64,000 nucleotides of DNA from Mesocentrotus franciscanus (GCA_037976565.1 CP137669.1:35552912-35616911); one strand, 5' to 3'; counted from the first letter of the stretch, positions 32,717 to 44,603 are shown. Translations and numbers: made by a program. Notes: a model not told the origin generated them from the sequence alone.

Positions 32717-33438
32717 ATTAAACTATTAAGCACACATAGCTGCATTACTATCCTGGCTGTGTATTAAAAACCTGTTCTATTGATTCTCAACATTTCAAAC
32801 AACACTGTACAAAACTCAACTGATTTCACTAAAAATCGGTACTTTAGTGACAATTGATGACACGTCCTAAATAGCAGTAAAATACAACTTTTTCAACTTA
32901 CCGATGTGAGAAAGAATAATTTGAAAATTCAAATCGTGAGTCTACTGTCAAACTTGCCGATCAGCCACATCGTATTCATTGTGTACATTTGTGTGTAATG
33001 TGTGTATAGACTATTCGTGTGTGCAATTGCTGCCTATTAGCAAGTAGTACAGTGCTAGAGGTCAATAAGCATTAGCATTGACTCTCTATGCTTTGCTGGA
33101 GTGGTATTAAGTTGAAGTCCAGCGTTTTGTGTATCGTACAATTTCAATTACCGTACAATTCTAATAATTTTTAAGACAAAATAATGAAAATAGAGTGTAA
33201 ATTTAGACCTACTGCCTTGTACTTGAACTTGAAAGCATATGTTTTCCTTGGCTGTGGCTTTGGAAAATATGGATTGAATTAATTTGGTATTTGAAAGAAA
33301 AAGATTTGCTCTCATCCACTGTAGATATTATATGTAAAAAAAGCAAATGCCAGTTATTAAATACCGGTACATTTTTTCTGTATTGACTTGTTAAAATACA
33401 GAATGTGTGCTGAAAGATCGAGAGAACTGACTTAAAAG

Positions 33439-33750
33439 ATGGCCAGACACAGCAAGCTACAGCTCCAAGTCCTACACCTGTATAAAGCCTTCTTGCGGGT
33501 GGCAGAGAACAAACCAGGAGTGAAGCCTCAAATCAAGTATGAATTCAGAAAGGGAGCCAAGATGCCGCGCACAGATTTAATGCGGATAGAATATGTGATA
33601 CGGAGAGCGGAGAGACAGCTTCAGATGTTACAGACTGGGAGCGTAGATCGAGCTGGAACATTTACAAATGAGGAAGCCGATACTAGCAGCGGAGTTAAGA
33701 TGGACTCGAAAAATGATAGTTCTAAATCAAAAACAGATTCGAATAGGTGA
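33439..33750 (+). CDS. SDHAF1: Succinate dehydrogenase assembly factor 1 (LYR-motif protein)
   Basis: A 103-residue single-exon protein. SDHAF1 acts in the mitochondrial matrix, helping iron-sulfur insertion into the SDHB subunit of complex II. The sequence starts MARHSKLQLQVLHLYKAFLR and continues KPGVKPQIKYEFRKGAKMPR, then DLMRIEYVIRRAERQLQML. These match the human protein's SRHSRLQ-QVL-LYR, EFR, PR-D-LRIEY and RR-RQLQ-L blocks. The tail (from about residue 72) is hydrophilic, Ser/Lys/Asp-rich and unconserved. The LYR tripeptide reads LYK. The start is fixed by an in-frame TAA two codons upstream. No mitochondrial presequence is expected for this family. AATAAA follows at 33929. Confidence 0.92.
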   Translation: MARHSKLQLQVLHLYKAFLRVAENKPGVKPQIKYEFRKGAKMPRTDLMRIEYVIRRAERQLQMLQTGSVDRAGTFTNEEADTSSGVKMDSKNDSSKSKTDSNR

Positions 33751-33928
33751 TGCAGTCCATCTGCTCCTTCATGAGGCACAAAGATTGGATCTAACATGTA
33801 TCTGTTCTCATGGGTTGTTCTTTTTCCATCATTTAGAGAAGAATGGTGCATGATAAGAAAGGATGGCTTGTGAGAGTACATGACTCTATACTTCATTCAA
33901 CACTACAACCGTCTCTTGACAGCGTTTA

Positions 33929-33934
33929 AATAAA
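33929..33934 (+). terminator. Candidate SDHAF1 polyadenylation signal
   Basis: AATAAA 179 bases after the stop codon, the first canonical signal downstream. Confidence 0.5.
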
Positions 33935-34120
33935 GATCAGATCGTACTAAGAAGACAGGAAAGGAAGGCATGTATTCATGAGATCTTGGATGGATAATTT
34001 GGATTTGTGGCTCATTCATCATTTTGAAAAAAATTGCCAATGTAAGGTGCAAAGCAGTGAGAATAGCACAACTTAGTAATTGGGTAGATATGTACATGAA
34101 ATAGTCTTGATATGTGTTAA

Positions 34121-34400
34121 AGGTAGTATGTCCCATTTGCAGGCCAAAAAAATGAAAAGGTTAAATTCCAACAGTATTTGAAAGAAAATACTAATTTAGA
34201 ACTTCCCTAAAAAAAATGGGCTTGAAAATGTCTTTAAGTGGGAAAATAAAGACCATTATTTGTCGAATCGACTTAAGTGATTACAATCCAGTAAGTAGTA
34301 GTCTGATTTTCAGACCCTTGTACTGAATGGTCGTACCTTTTGTGCTGCATAAAGATTCAAGATGAACTAAATTATTTTTTTTGTACATTGGTTTAGGGTA
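34121..34400. mobile_element. TTAA-flanked MITE, family R1, diverged copy
   Basis: TTAA at 34117-34120 is followed by AGGTAGTATGTCCCATTTGC, then a diverged version of the R1 body in reverse orientation relative to 1055-1590. It is recognisable to about 34400 and then lost; the conserved frame is broken. The remaining 34401-35560 shows no gene. Confidence 0.65.
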
Positions 34401-35576
34401 ATGGATTATTTCAAACTCATACTCTGTCAGTCTGATCATATTTTAAAGAAAAGAAGCATGAAATATAATAGAACTGTAATAAGGTGGCAGTGATAATTGC
34501 AAGTTTTCTTTTACCGGTAGTCCAAATTTAACAATCCAATCCACACCCTCTATATGCACCGTAACATAATCGGAGTACAGCAAAACTGGTTGAATGGAAA
34601 CAAGTTTTCTACCATAAATAATTAATAAAATAGTAGATAGGTCAGCTTCATTAAAAAGAAAAATATGTTTAGTAATTTTTGTATTTGTTCATTTTTTTTA
34701 TATATCTTTTTTTTATATAGTAATTTTTTGTTTTTCTGTAGCCTGATATTCCTATAAACCTATTCACCCAGTTTTATGATAGTGAAGGATATGTGACTGA
34801 AAAAGGGTGAAGAAAGCATACATTATGTTATATCTTTGTTATAAAAGATATCTAGTCAGAATTGAGGGCAATCAAATAATGCAAATTGTCTAAAGTTAAG
34901 TTGAACCCCGCCCCACTTTCCACTTTGTGCAATTTGTCGTGGAAATTATGCATTTAATATGTCTACTCATCTTTCATTTATTTAGTAAATTTTGTTTATT
35001 GTTAAAGCAAAGAAAGGAACATATGGTTCAAAGTTTACTTTGACATTAAAAAGTGTGTGAAAATATATACCGGGTACATGTATTATTAAATGACAAAATG
35101 TTGATGACATTGATAATTGTTTGTGTTTTAAATTAAGAAGAAAAATATCTGCCTTATGAGTTATAATGGAATGATAGTGGCGACACTGGGAGAGGTGCAT
35201 TGTATTTGTCTAATAAATGTAATAAAGTGTGAAGGTTTGAAAACTGAAAAAACGTGGGAGGTACGGAGGCTATTTCATTTACACTATGGAAAATTGGAAA
35301 TATATGAATATTAGTAGAGTTCTAATATAATTTTTTACATGTATGCCACCCATCCATTGTCAAGTTGAATGCTGCATAAGCTCTGAAGCTGTAGCCTGTT
35401 TCAAGATGGAGAGTTTTTTTTCCCTCATCCCTACTGAGGCCTACTCTCAAAAGAAGTGCAAGGTACTCCCCTGCTCTAATGACACTGTTGTAGGGTCTGG
35501 AGTAGGTAGACTAATTCTTCATTTCCTGGAGTAGGTAGACCATAGTAGACCATAGTTTGGTCTAAACCATAGAGAT

Positions 35577-35895
35577 ACAAATAATAATAATAATAATAAT
35601 GTCAACTTATAAAGCGCACATATCCATTCTAAAAGACTGCTCAAGGCACTTTGTAAAACATCAAAATATTAAAAGTATATATAGTATAAAGTATACAATA
35701 TTAAAACTTTGACATAAACAAATGGTGCTCAAGTTTCTTCTTAAATATTTCAATTGATGATGATTGTCTTATTTCTAATGGTGAAGTGTTCCATAATTTG
35801 GGTGCAATGTTAGCAAAAGCCCTGTCCCCCCATTTGTTATTGGTTTTGGGTGTACATACTATGGTTCTAAAATCTAAATCCATAAGGCAGACTTA
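35577..35895 (-). mobile_element. 5'-truncated non-LTR retrotransposon, ORF2 C-terminus
   Basis: Minus-strand residues NKWGDRAFANIAPKLWNTSP and SSIEIFKKKLEHHLF match the C-terminal tail common to CR1/Jockey-type ORF2 proteins. The 3' end runs through AAGTGCCTTGAGCAG and TGCGCTTTATAAG and closes with an (ATT)n tail (plus-strand AAT repeats at 35578-35600). Confidence 0.75.
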
Positions 35896-36422
35896 TGACC
35901 ATTTTCCTAAGGAATAGTTTACCTTCTCCAGACCCTGTTCAACTCTATTTCACTGACAGCAGTAGAATACAAATGTACATTGTACCTACTCTACCTGGAA
36001 GCAGTTTATAGTTTTCAGAGCTGATATTTTTTTTAGTGTGGTAACATCATGGAAACGGCATTTGCCAATGAGGAAGAGACCTACAGTCGTGTGCATGTTA
36101 AAGTGGATTAAATGTGTACAAAATAGTGTATGTGCCAAAGTGCTATTGAAGAGAAAGTTGAGAGATGACAAAAGATGCAAGAGATGGACAAAAATCATAA
36201 AATGATTATTATGAGAAATTTTGACAATCATGCACAACTGATGGGCAGTTGTACGGCACATCATGCCCTTCTTTCTCACTCGTTTTAATTTCCTTGCTAC
36301 CATAGTACATTCTACATGTAGGTCACTTTCTGTAGACTTTATGTGTCTATTTCATCACCCTCCACACATATTTCAATTTCTCCATCTCTCCTCTGTCTCT
36401 ATTCGTTAACCATTCTATACTC

Positions 36423-36665
36423 TTGCTTACTCACAATCTATCTGTTTTCATGCTGATCATCTTTCTCTCCCTCTCTCTCCCTTTTCCCTTCTCTCTCTCT
36501 CTCTTCTTCTCCCTCCCTCCCTCTCTATTTCTCTCTCTCTGTTTTCATGCTGATCATCTTTCTCTCCCTCTCTCTCCCCTTCTCTCTCTCTCCCTGTTCC
36601 CTTCTCTCTCTCTCTCTCTCTCTCTCTTCTTCTCCCTCCCTCCCTCTCTATTTCTCTCTCTCTCT
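36423..36665 (+). repeat. Polypyrimidine (CT-rich) tract with internal duplication
   Basis: TCTGTTTTCATGCTGATCAT followed by TTCTCTCCCTCTC runs occurs twice, at about 36439 and 36538, giving a roughly 100-base tandem duplication of CT-rich sequence downstream of RDH13. Confidence 0.85.
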
Positions 36666-36850
36666 GATCTCATTTCCTCCTTCTCTATAAGATTAAAAAT
36701 GCATTACATTTCTCTTCCAATATCGGATCTGTTCAACACATCTACTTGCAATCCAATGATTCATTTCACTTATAAATATGAAAATATCCACTCTGTAAAT
36801 AAAAATCCGAAGATAGTCAGGCTCTAAGAGACATATGATATGCCATGCAT

Positions 36851-36856
36851 TTTATT
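36851..36856 (-). terminator. Candidate RDH13 polyadenylation signal
   Basis: AATAAA on the minus strand about 810 bases past the RDH13 stop. It would give a 3' UTR spanning about 36835-37668, where I see no other gene. Confidence 0.4.
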
Positions 36857-37668
36857 GCAATAGTCACACACTGCACCTTTTTATCATCACGAGGTGAAAT
36901 CTCCATACAATACAGTCACTTTAATATAAAACAAGTTAACACGTTTTTCTGATTCACCTGGAACATGATTGCAAATACATTCAAGAAATTAACTAAAGGA
37001 CATTAGCCTTGTGAATCATCTCATGAAATGAGTAAACATTACAATGACATATTATATAATGAGACACAATTTTCATACACAATATAATAGGGTATTGAAA
37101 TTTTCCCAGAGCTAATTTGTTGAAAGCCTCTGTAATCATGTTCTTGTAATATTCCATCAATCTACAACCTGAATTATGATGCATCATTTTGCACTGTGTC
37201 ATGGACATCATCATCAGATTTGACTATTCCTGAAAGTTCTTTCCTTCATTGAAAGCTCTCTCTCATTCTCAAAACTGTTGCCTCCATCTCAGCAACTGCA
37301 GAATAGCTAACCTTAAGATTGGATTCAATCACTTTCACTACCCAAGGCAAGTTTTCCTCGTCAATCTTCTAGACTTCAAGACCTCTGTTTGCAGTGTTTC
37401 TTGAAAACCAATGTGTTTGATGTTTCCTTTGTCAGAGAGCTAGGATGGTATGACCAAACGGTTGAACTCTCATTCAACAAGCATGTAGCAAACATCTTTC
37501 TCTTTCAATAACTTTTTCCATTTATTCTTTGCTCATACATGTACCAGTATGTGATATAATCCATGACTGCTTTATGCATGGACTAAAAAAATCCACGACT
37601 TGCAAAATGTTCCATGACCCACTGATTTTCTCTTTCAAGATGTCTACACATGGTGCAAGAAATCACTA

Positions 37669-37825
37669 TCATCTCTCTGCTTCCTTTGTTGCATCCTGTG
37701 TCTTTGCTGATTTGCTTTTCGTTTCCTCTGAAGAAAGACCAGTCAGTTGACAGCTGACGTCCCACAGCTTGGCTGCGGCCTCGTCGTCCTTGCCACTGGC
37801 ATCACATTCAGACTTTTTACAGTCT
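37669..37825 (-). CDS. RDH13: RDH13 exon 7, C-terminus
   Basis: Acceptor TTGTTTACAG, ends at TGA (37669-37671). Encodes [20 protein letters not shown], then [11 protein letters not shown], matching the EVARRLWAESARLVGL block of human RDH13, followed by a Lys/Ser/Thr-rich tail. Confidence 0.88.
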
Positions 37826-40800
37826 CTGTAAACAAAAAGAAACACCAAAGAAACTGATCATGAATACATGCATTACCTGAATTACGCCGGATAATGTAAC
37901 CATATATATCTTACCAAATCATTGCATCTAAGAGGCTAAGTTTGCAACATTTCAGCCATTTCACAATGATACTGACATCTCAAGACACAAAAATTGATTA
38001 AAAGGATAATATACGTGCAAGTCATTTTGTCACCGACTCTGAAATGCAATAGAGCAAGCACCAAAATAGAATTATAAAAACTACATATCGTATAATTTTC
38101 ATTCATGATATTATAACAATTGTGGTTATAAAATCTTAATTTGCTCTCATGACTGGTGTAAGGTCTGTGATATATTTGATTTTCCTACAGACTGAGAATT
38201 CTTTTATTTCTAAAACCTCACTAAGATGTCAATTTTTTGCAAATGAATGATAATACCTTTGGATCAAAATGTAAGCTTAAATAACAGAATAAACCAAGAA
38301 AACTTGCCTGAAATATTGTCCAGTGACTTTCTCTAGCTCTGGATCCACAGCACAGTAGATTGAGGTTTGGGCCCCTTGCTGTGGAGACCTCACACAAAGC
38401 CAGAATATTGGACCCAGGATAGCCATAGAGAATCCTGACTGGTGCATTCCTGTATGTCTACCTATGTTGGTCTTCACCACCCCTGGGTGGAGGACATTTG
38501 CTGTTACACCAGTACCTAGAAGTTTAAGTTTGCATCAAACAGAGCAGAACTGTGTTAATTCTGTATTTTACAGCTTTCCTTTTTTCCTTCCACTTTATGA
38601 GATATACTAGTTTCCTTTTCAGCATTTCTCAAATAGGGCTGACATCGTTCTGATATCAATTTGATGTCATGAATTTATATCACTTCTCAATTTCTCAGCA
38701 GGCACTACGTATTTTGCAGTGACACTCTCTACTCCCTGGCCGCAATGCCCCTCTGAAAATGACAAGACTAAGACCACTTTACTTGTATCGCTTTGTTTTG
38801 GTTCTTGTGCCCCTTTGACTGGACTAACTCACCTGTCCTTTAAATTGACATCACAGCCTGTTACAGGTGTGTCTGAATTAGCATATTAGCTCATCCAAGA
38901 GAACCAGAGACCAAACATACTTTAAAGGCATTATCAACAAATTCAACTCTTATTATATTGTATGGAGATGAAGTTGCTGTCTCTTTGCTTCTCCATTATT
39001 TCCCTAATTTTCTCATCCCTGGGATCCATCAGGTTCTTTTGAGGGATTTCCACGGGGTAATGAATGAGAGGATCATTACTCAAGATAATGACACCGATCT
39101 AGAATGGAATTTAGGGGTTACATCTCAGACAAAAATGTGAGAGGGGGAAGTGAGGCCAACAAGTTAAATGCAACTGCTGTAGACTATTTTACTACAATAT
39201 GACGGGGTATATCATATAAACCATGAGAATGTTACCTTCTAGTCGTTTACTCAACTCCCTCGTGAAGAGAATGTTACCAAGTTTGCTGTTTGCGTAGGCT
39301 TCTGCTGAATTATACCGCTGATCGCTGTTGATGTCTTCAAAGTGTATCTTGCCCACTTGATGAGCCACTGAAGACACGTTTATGATTCTGCTTGGGGCTG
39401 ATGATTTTAACTTGTCCAGTAGAAGATTTGTCAGATAAAAGTGACCTAAACAAATATCAAAAGAAAAGAAAATTGAAGTAGATATACATGCCAATTTCTC
39501 TTTCTTTTATACTGTAACCTGTTTCTTTACTACAAAATGCTACAGGTTTGTTCCTAAGTAATCTTGTAGACAAGATCATAAGAAGCTTGTTTCCATTGTA
39601 TTTATCATTTTCACCTCCTTATTTCAGCCAAAAAGTTAGGAGATGGAATGCTTCATATTTTTCTCTTCATTACCCCTTTCTAATATATTATATGCACCAA
39701 AACCTGATATTTATGCCAACAAAAGGAATTAAGGTATGCCTCATACTGCAGCTTCCATATCATATTTACATCACTGATTAACAGCTCCCCCTCCCCAAAG
39801 TTTATGTCATGTGTCTTTTTAAAAAAGTAGAAGTTATTACCTAAATGATTGACTCCAAACTGCATCTCAAAGCCGTCTTCAGTCTTCCACTTGGGGCATC
39901 TCATCAAACCAGCATTGTTGACCAGAACATCAACACCTTCTTCATCTGAATCAGTGGACACCACATGTAAATTGTGTCAAATACTGATGTTTTCACAATT
40001 CAATTAATTGATTAGAATTACATATCAATCACATCATTCTTTTTTCATAGCATTGATTGTATAAGATCAGATCAGATAGGATAATTTCTACTTGAAAAAA
40101 ACAAATCAAAATTTGACATGGACAAGCCCTATCATCTTTCATGCTAGGTCTTGATGAAAACATATCCACAGAAAAAAATCCCTGTTAAGGGCTTCCAAAG
40201 TATTACTCAATTCTTCTTATTCTTTGCATTAGTGATCTATTTTAGTTTAAGCATTCCGTGAATCAAATGTAAATAACATTTTTTTTTTTTAGGGGTAGAA
40301 ACTAGTGCTGTAGCCGAACCGCCGAACCGAACGGAAGTTCGCCGAACATGGCACTTCCGAACCGAACCGAACCGAACCGAACACAAAGGCCTGGTTCGGA
40401 TGTTCGGCAGAAAAATTTTAAACATTTTTGCAGGCTAATTAACTTGTCATTTTATACCTAATTTTCATGTCATGATTGCTCATTCTATATTTACTTTTTT
40501 CCCATTTTCCTCCTTTGTGATTCATGCCTCTCCAGTCGTGGGCGCGACTTCACTGACGCCATTTACATCCCAAATCATGACCTCTGCAACGTCGCGATCG
40601 CAAGCTATAAACAAGCTAGAATACACGTGCGACGTGCCTATTAGGCACTGATCAAAACAAGTTCGGCTCAAACCCAAACAATACAAAAATAATAAAAAAA
40701 TTAATTGTAATAATATCGGACAAATTTTACCATCTAAATAACGAAATAAAAACACATTATAGTATTCTAATTAATTTATTCAGGAAAATTAGGGATTTTA

Positions 40801-43465
40801 TTATTTACCCTATTAAAAATAAACATTTATAATAACGGCAATCGAACGAGCCTGGGCTGCTATCTCTGTGTATTATAACGTATACATCGGTAAATTCAAG
40901 ATGGCAGCTTTCATATCTCGTAACATTAGACAACAACCGTCTCGGCAAATCTTTAAAAAATATCATTTATTTTCAAATTGAAAACATGATTCTTGTAAAA
41001 CTGCAAATCAAACACGATTAAAACGGAAATATGAATGTAAGTACTAAAATAGTTACGTTTAAAGCCGTTTTATGTGAAATACGTGCGGTCGGAAGCAGTG
41101 TTTTTCATCAGGAGTGGGGCAGAAGTCCTCCGTGCTGGTCGGGCCCACCCGGCCCAGCGCCGACCACCGTAGCTATTATTAGGCTGCTTGCTATTATATT
41201 ACCGAACCCCGAACCGAACCAAGTTCGGGTAAAAAATTGCCGAACTCTGCCGAACCGAACCGAACCCGAACATGGCGCCCGACTTACAGCACTAGTAGAA
41301 ACTATGTCATGATTATGAGACCAATATTCAGTAGAAGCATAGATACCTGACAGTAATTTTGCATCTTCCAAACTGTATTTGACTCCTGCCTGTTCGGCAA
41401 TGGTGACAGGAAAATTGTCTTTACAACACTTTTCACAGATTTAAACCAGAGGTTACAAGATGGACCCCTGTTTACCTGAGGTTATTTTGTCAGCAAACTG
41501 TCTTATAGAGGATAGGAGGCTAGATCCAACTGCAAGACTTTCACATCTGTATTGCCACTAGCAGCCACGATCTCCTCTCTTGCCTTTTCTGCCTTCTTGA
41601 TATCTCTGCAGGCAAGGATGATTTTGCCACCTAAAACAAACAAACAATAATTACAATCAATCACAGTTGGACAATAATAAGAGCTTGGATATTTTCACAG
41701 TGCTCTTATCCACTACCCATGGTGCTAAAGGTTCTCCAATATTATCTCAGCTCTTGCTAGAATACTGATTTTGGTGTTCATAACTTTCAAGGAATTCCTT
41801 GATACCAGTCCCTATTTAACACATGGGTGAAGAGTGGCAAAATGTAGATAAATGTCTTACCAAAGGACACTAGACAAGGCTGCCAGTAAATATGAGATGC
41901 TCAAGAGTAGATTAGAGATGGTGTTCCAACAAAAGGATAAAGGCATTGACTTTCAAGTTTCAATTCACATCAACCTGATTTCCCATATATTTCCATAAGA
42001 ATTTTAGAAGGATATAAGAGGCTAGATCTGAAAGAATTAACAAAGATGTACAGAAGAGAGAAGATCTTGAGAGTTCAAGGAGTTGGGCAATGAATGTGTT
42101 GAGATGCTTCATAAGGTGAGGGATAATAGGGCAAAGAAATTGTCACAAAGGTAATCTTGAAAATTGAAATACTTCACAACAAAAAAGCACTCATTTTAAA
42201 TTGTTGATTACTTCCATTCTCTGATAAATTTTACAGTGATTTCAAGAGATTCCCATAGTCCAAATATGTTTTTTTTTCTCTCTCTCTGAAAAGGGTAACT
42301 TTACTACCAACTGGCAGAAAATGCAAACTTCAATCATTTTTTTCTCCCAAAAAAGGCATATCTATACAGTATCAATATAGAATATACAAGTACTTCACTG
42401 ATAATCTTGAAGGCAAAAACTAAATTTAAATAAACTGGAAATGGAACTTTATGTCACATTAATTCTACTTTTTCACCATAGATTTTTTTTATTACAGTTT
42501 ATATTTTCATACCTCTTTTGGCCAACTCTAACGCAGTCTCTTTCCCAATACCAGAATTTGCTCCTGTGATGATTACAGTTTTGCCATCAACTCTTGCTTT
42601 GCTTGGACATTTATCCCCACCATAATAGTCTCTAGAGTAGGGAAGATAAAGAGTTTAAAAGTTAAAACATTCACATTTCAATGAACTGGAGAAGAAGAAA
42701 AAATCCCCATCAGTTTGTTGATATTGTTATTATTGTTGTTGTTGTCACTTGTTTGCTGGTAATTGTCATTTTCAGTTTCAGACTTTTGTGCATAAATTTA
42801 ACTAAAATCAATAGGTCTACATGAAATAGATCTATAGACTCTAGACCCATTGACATTAAACAAACTAAAGTATACAAAACAAAAGGCATCTGAGCATGCT
42901 GAGCAAAAGTAAGAAGAGTTTGCTCCAAGAACTTATCATTTTGAATATCAATTTCTGAAAAAGTAAATTGTGATAAGGCGTAAAAAAAAGAAGAGATGTT
43001 GTATTGCCCTTTGCGACCGACCCAAAAATCTTGAAATCTACGGTCGGCTTTTAAAAAAAGTTTTTTAGAGAAAAAAATTCGACCGACCATGTTTTGGCAC
43101 CTAGGATCTAGTCCCAAAGGGCAATACAACATGTTTTTTTTTAAGGCCTAATGAATGACAACAAGGCTCTACAGCACTCTGTCTATGCAGTGTACACTAC
43201 AGAAAAGATGTGCCTCGCCGTTGCGGCAACAGCACCGGTTGTACTGGAAGACTACCGGGACGAGATGGGCGAGCAGTACCACTCATCACGCGCAGTTTAC
43301 AGGTACATTCAAGTTTCAACATACAGACAGTTTCAACAGTCATTTCTTTCCTGAACAATATCCGTCCTATACTCACTTTAGTAGCAAAGTGCCTCCAACT
43401 AATGCCCCAAAGGTTGTGAAAGGTAAAGTGAATCTTGGGTGAAATATTCTATTTACAATATCCAT
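37669..43465 (-). CDS. RDH13: Retinol dehydrogenase 13-like short-chain dehydrogenase
   Basis: A seven-exon gene whose joined frame is about 347 codons, close to human RDH13 (331). Classical SDR fold: cofactor motif TGANSGIG (about 52-59), structural NNAG (about 131-134), active-site Ser near 182 with YANSK (207-211), and LHPGVVKT after it. RDH13 oxidoreductases act on retinaldehyde/retinol with NADP(H) and have been placed at mitochondrial membranes. The N-terminus has a hydrophobic segment [12 protein letters not shown] like the human one. CPSK before the Rossmann fold and [13 protein letters not shown] are diagnostic of the RDH11-14 group; the extended C-terminus favours RDH13. A one-base deletion in exon 3 breaks the frame, and intron 6 uses a GC donor. 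Other RDH11/12/14 paralogues are the main alternative. Confidence 0.88.
38308..38515 (-). CDS. RDH13: RDH13 exon 6
   Basis: Acceptor ACTTCTAG, 208 bases. Encodes [20 protein letters not shown] and [19 protein letters not shown], ending at EKVTGQYF. The exon end TTTCAG is followed by GCAAGT, a GC-AG type intron; no GT donor fits the frame. Confidence 0.92.
39236..39445 (-). CDS. RDH13: RDH13 exon 5: catalytic Ser and YxxxK
   Basis: Acceptor TTTGTTTAG, donor GTAACA, 210 bases. Encodes [27 protein letters not shown] and [17 protein letters not shown]. Confidence 0.93.
39841..39945 (-). CDS. RDH13: RDH13 exon 4: NNAG
   Basis: Acceptor CTGATTCAG, donor GTAATA, 105 bases. Encodes [20 protein letters not shown] and [14 protein letters not shown]. 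Confidence 0.93.
40303..41294. mobile_element. Non-autonomous hAT transposon with CCGAAC subterminal repeats
   Basis: A 992-bp element in RDH13 intron 3. An exact 8-bp target duplication GTAGAAAC flanks it (40295-40302 and 41295-41302). Terminal inverted repeats are TAGTGCTGTA and TACAGCACTA. Dense CCGAAC/CGAACCGAAC arrays sit inside each end (about 40314-40411 and 41203-41276), with inverted GTTCGG copies. 8-bp duplication plus a TAGTG end identify hAT. There is no transposase frame. Confidence 0.9.
41476..41630 (-). CDS. RDH13: RDH13 exon 3 with 1-base frameshift
   Basis: Acceptor TTGTTTTAG, donor GTAAAC. Encodes [20 protein letters not shown], then VLQLDLAS. At about 41510-41516 the expected [14 protein letters not shown] reads out of frame and meets a stop. 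Adding one base brings the frame back and matches the phases on both sides. Probably a sequencing error, as every other exon is intact. Confidence 0.88.
42513..42631 (-). CDS. RDH13: RDH13 exon 2: Rossmann glycine motif
   Basis: Acceptor CTACTCTAG, donor GTATGA, 119 bases. Encodes [16 protein letters not shown] and [20 protein letters not shown]. Confidence 0.92.
42996..43132. mobile_element. Short TIR element in RDH13 intron 1
   Basis: 137 bp with perfect 18-base inverted ends ATGTTGTATTGCCCTTTG and its complement. Inside, CGACCGAC and GTCGGCTT-like words are also inverted. No target duplication was assigned. Confidence 0.65.
43377..43465 (-). CDS. RDH13: RDH13 exon 1
   Basis: ATG at 43463-43465; donor GTGAGT after CTACTAAA; phase 2. 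Encodes [12 protein letters not shown] and the hydrophobic [12 protein letters not shown], resembling the human N-terminus up to LLKDY. Confidence 0.85.
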
Positions 43466-43740
43466 TTTCCTCTCGTCTTTGTAAACGTGTTGTACAACAA
43501 TATATCCCTGGATGATTATTACGCAATCACTACATTGAGTAGCCTGGGTTTCAGGTGGATCTATTAAATCTGTGTCGTCTGAAGAGCTAAAGTTTCCTAC
43601 TTTAACATTTTCTTTTTCCTAAATGTATATAGCAGGACATTTAATGACTTTTTTATTATTAAAGTTAAAAATCGGATGGAATTAGTGGCAGCAAACACAA
43701 TTATATTATATATATATATATATAGAACGTTAAATGCCAA

Positions 43741-44275
43741 GACTAAGCTTCTTCTTTTTCTAGTCTTCTAATTCTTCCCCCAATTCTTCTTCTTCTTAAT
43801 TCTACTAAGTTAAATCTTCTTCCTATTCTTCTTCTTGGCTTCTTCTTCTTCTTCTTGGCTTCTTCTTCTTCTTCTTCTTCCTTTTGGCTTCTTCTTCTTC
43901 TTCTTCTTCTTCTTCTTCTTCTTCTTCTTCTTCTTCTTCTTCTTCTTCTTCTTCTTCTTCTTCCTTTTGGCTTCTTCTTCTTCTTCTTCTTCTTCTTCTT
44001 CTTCTTCTTCAGTCTTCTTCTTCTTCTTCTTCTTCTTCTTCTTCTTCTTCTTCTTCTTCTTCTTCTTCTTCTTCTTCTTCTTCTTCTTCTTCCTCCTCCT
44101 CCCCTTCTCCTCCTCCTCCTCCTCCTCCTCCTCCTCCTTCTTCTTCTTCTTCTTCTTCTTCTTCTTCTTCTTCTTCTTCCTCCTCCTCCTCCTCGATCCT
44201 TCTTCTTCTTCTTAATTCTGATCTTCTTCTTCGATCTTCTAATTTAGTTTTTCTTCTTCTGATCTTTTTTCTTCT
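43741..44275 (+). repeat. Giant (TTC)n/(TCC)n polypyrimidine tract
   Basis: Over 500 bases of TTC/CTT repeats with TCC blocks (about 44090-44138 and 44179-44194), TTTTGGC interruptions, and a (TA)n run just before at 43700-43725. It lies between the divergent RDH13 and UBR7 genes. Long Ser/Leu/Phe frames here are artefacts. Strand-asymmetric pyrimidine tracts can form triplex structures; that is inference. Confidence 0.95.
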
Positions 44276-44603
44276 AAGGTCGATTTTGATCATTTATATT
44301 TTTAAAGAAAATTCGAACATGATTACATAATTGGTCTATTAGAAGCTAAAAGCAGATATTATGTATGAAACCCGATTATTGTAGTTATCTCTTTGGTTAT
44401 ATCGACTTAGTATTTTTGTTTCCTACTATATCAGTTGTGCAATGATCGAATGGTCGAGTTTGGAGCAGTCTAGTCAGGCCAATGGTTAATTCCACATGGC
44501 ATTTTTATCAATTGTTTTATATTTTAAAAAATTGTATTTTTTCATATCTGCGACGCAATATCATCATGTAAAAATAGATAAAAAATAATCATTTTTATTT
44601 AGA

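Larger units (their letters stand above)
30701..33438. other. Intergenic region, AT-rich
   Basis: Between the Penelope fragment and SDHAF1. No exon-like coding stretch was found. It holds a 35-base palindrome (31590-31624) and a hAT-like MITE (32391-32716). Confidence 0.6.

Noticed and set aside
36423..36827. 134-codon Ser/Leu/Phe-rich frame
   Set aside because: Driven by the CT-rich tract downstream of RDH13.
41031..41371. Pro/Arg-rich frames on both strands near the CCGAAC repeats
   Set aside because: They lie across the end of a non-autonomous hAT element and follow its subterminal repeats; no transposase motif.
43835..44330. Long Ser-, Leu- and Phe-rich proteins
   Set aside because: Pure translation of (TTC)n/(TCC)n repeats in three frames.
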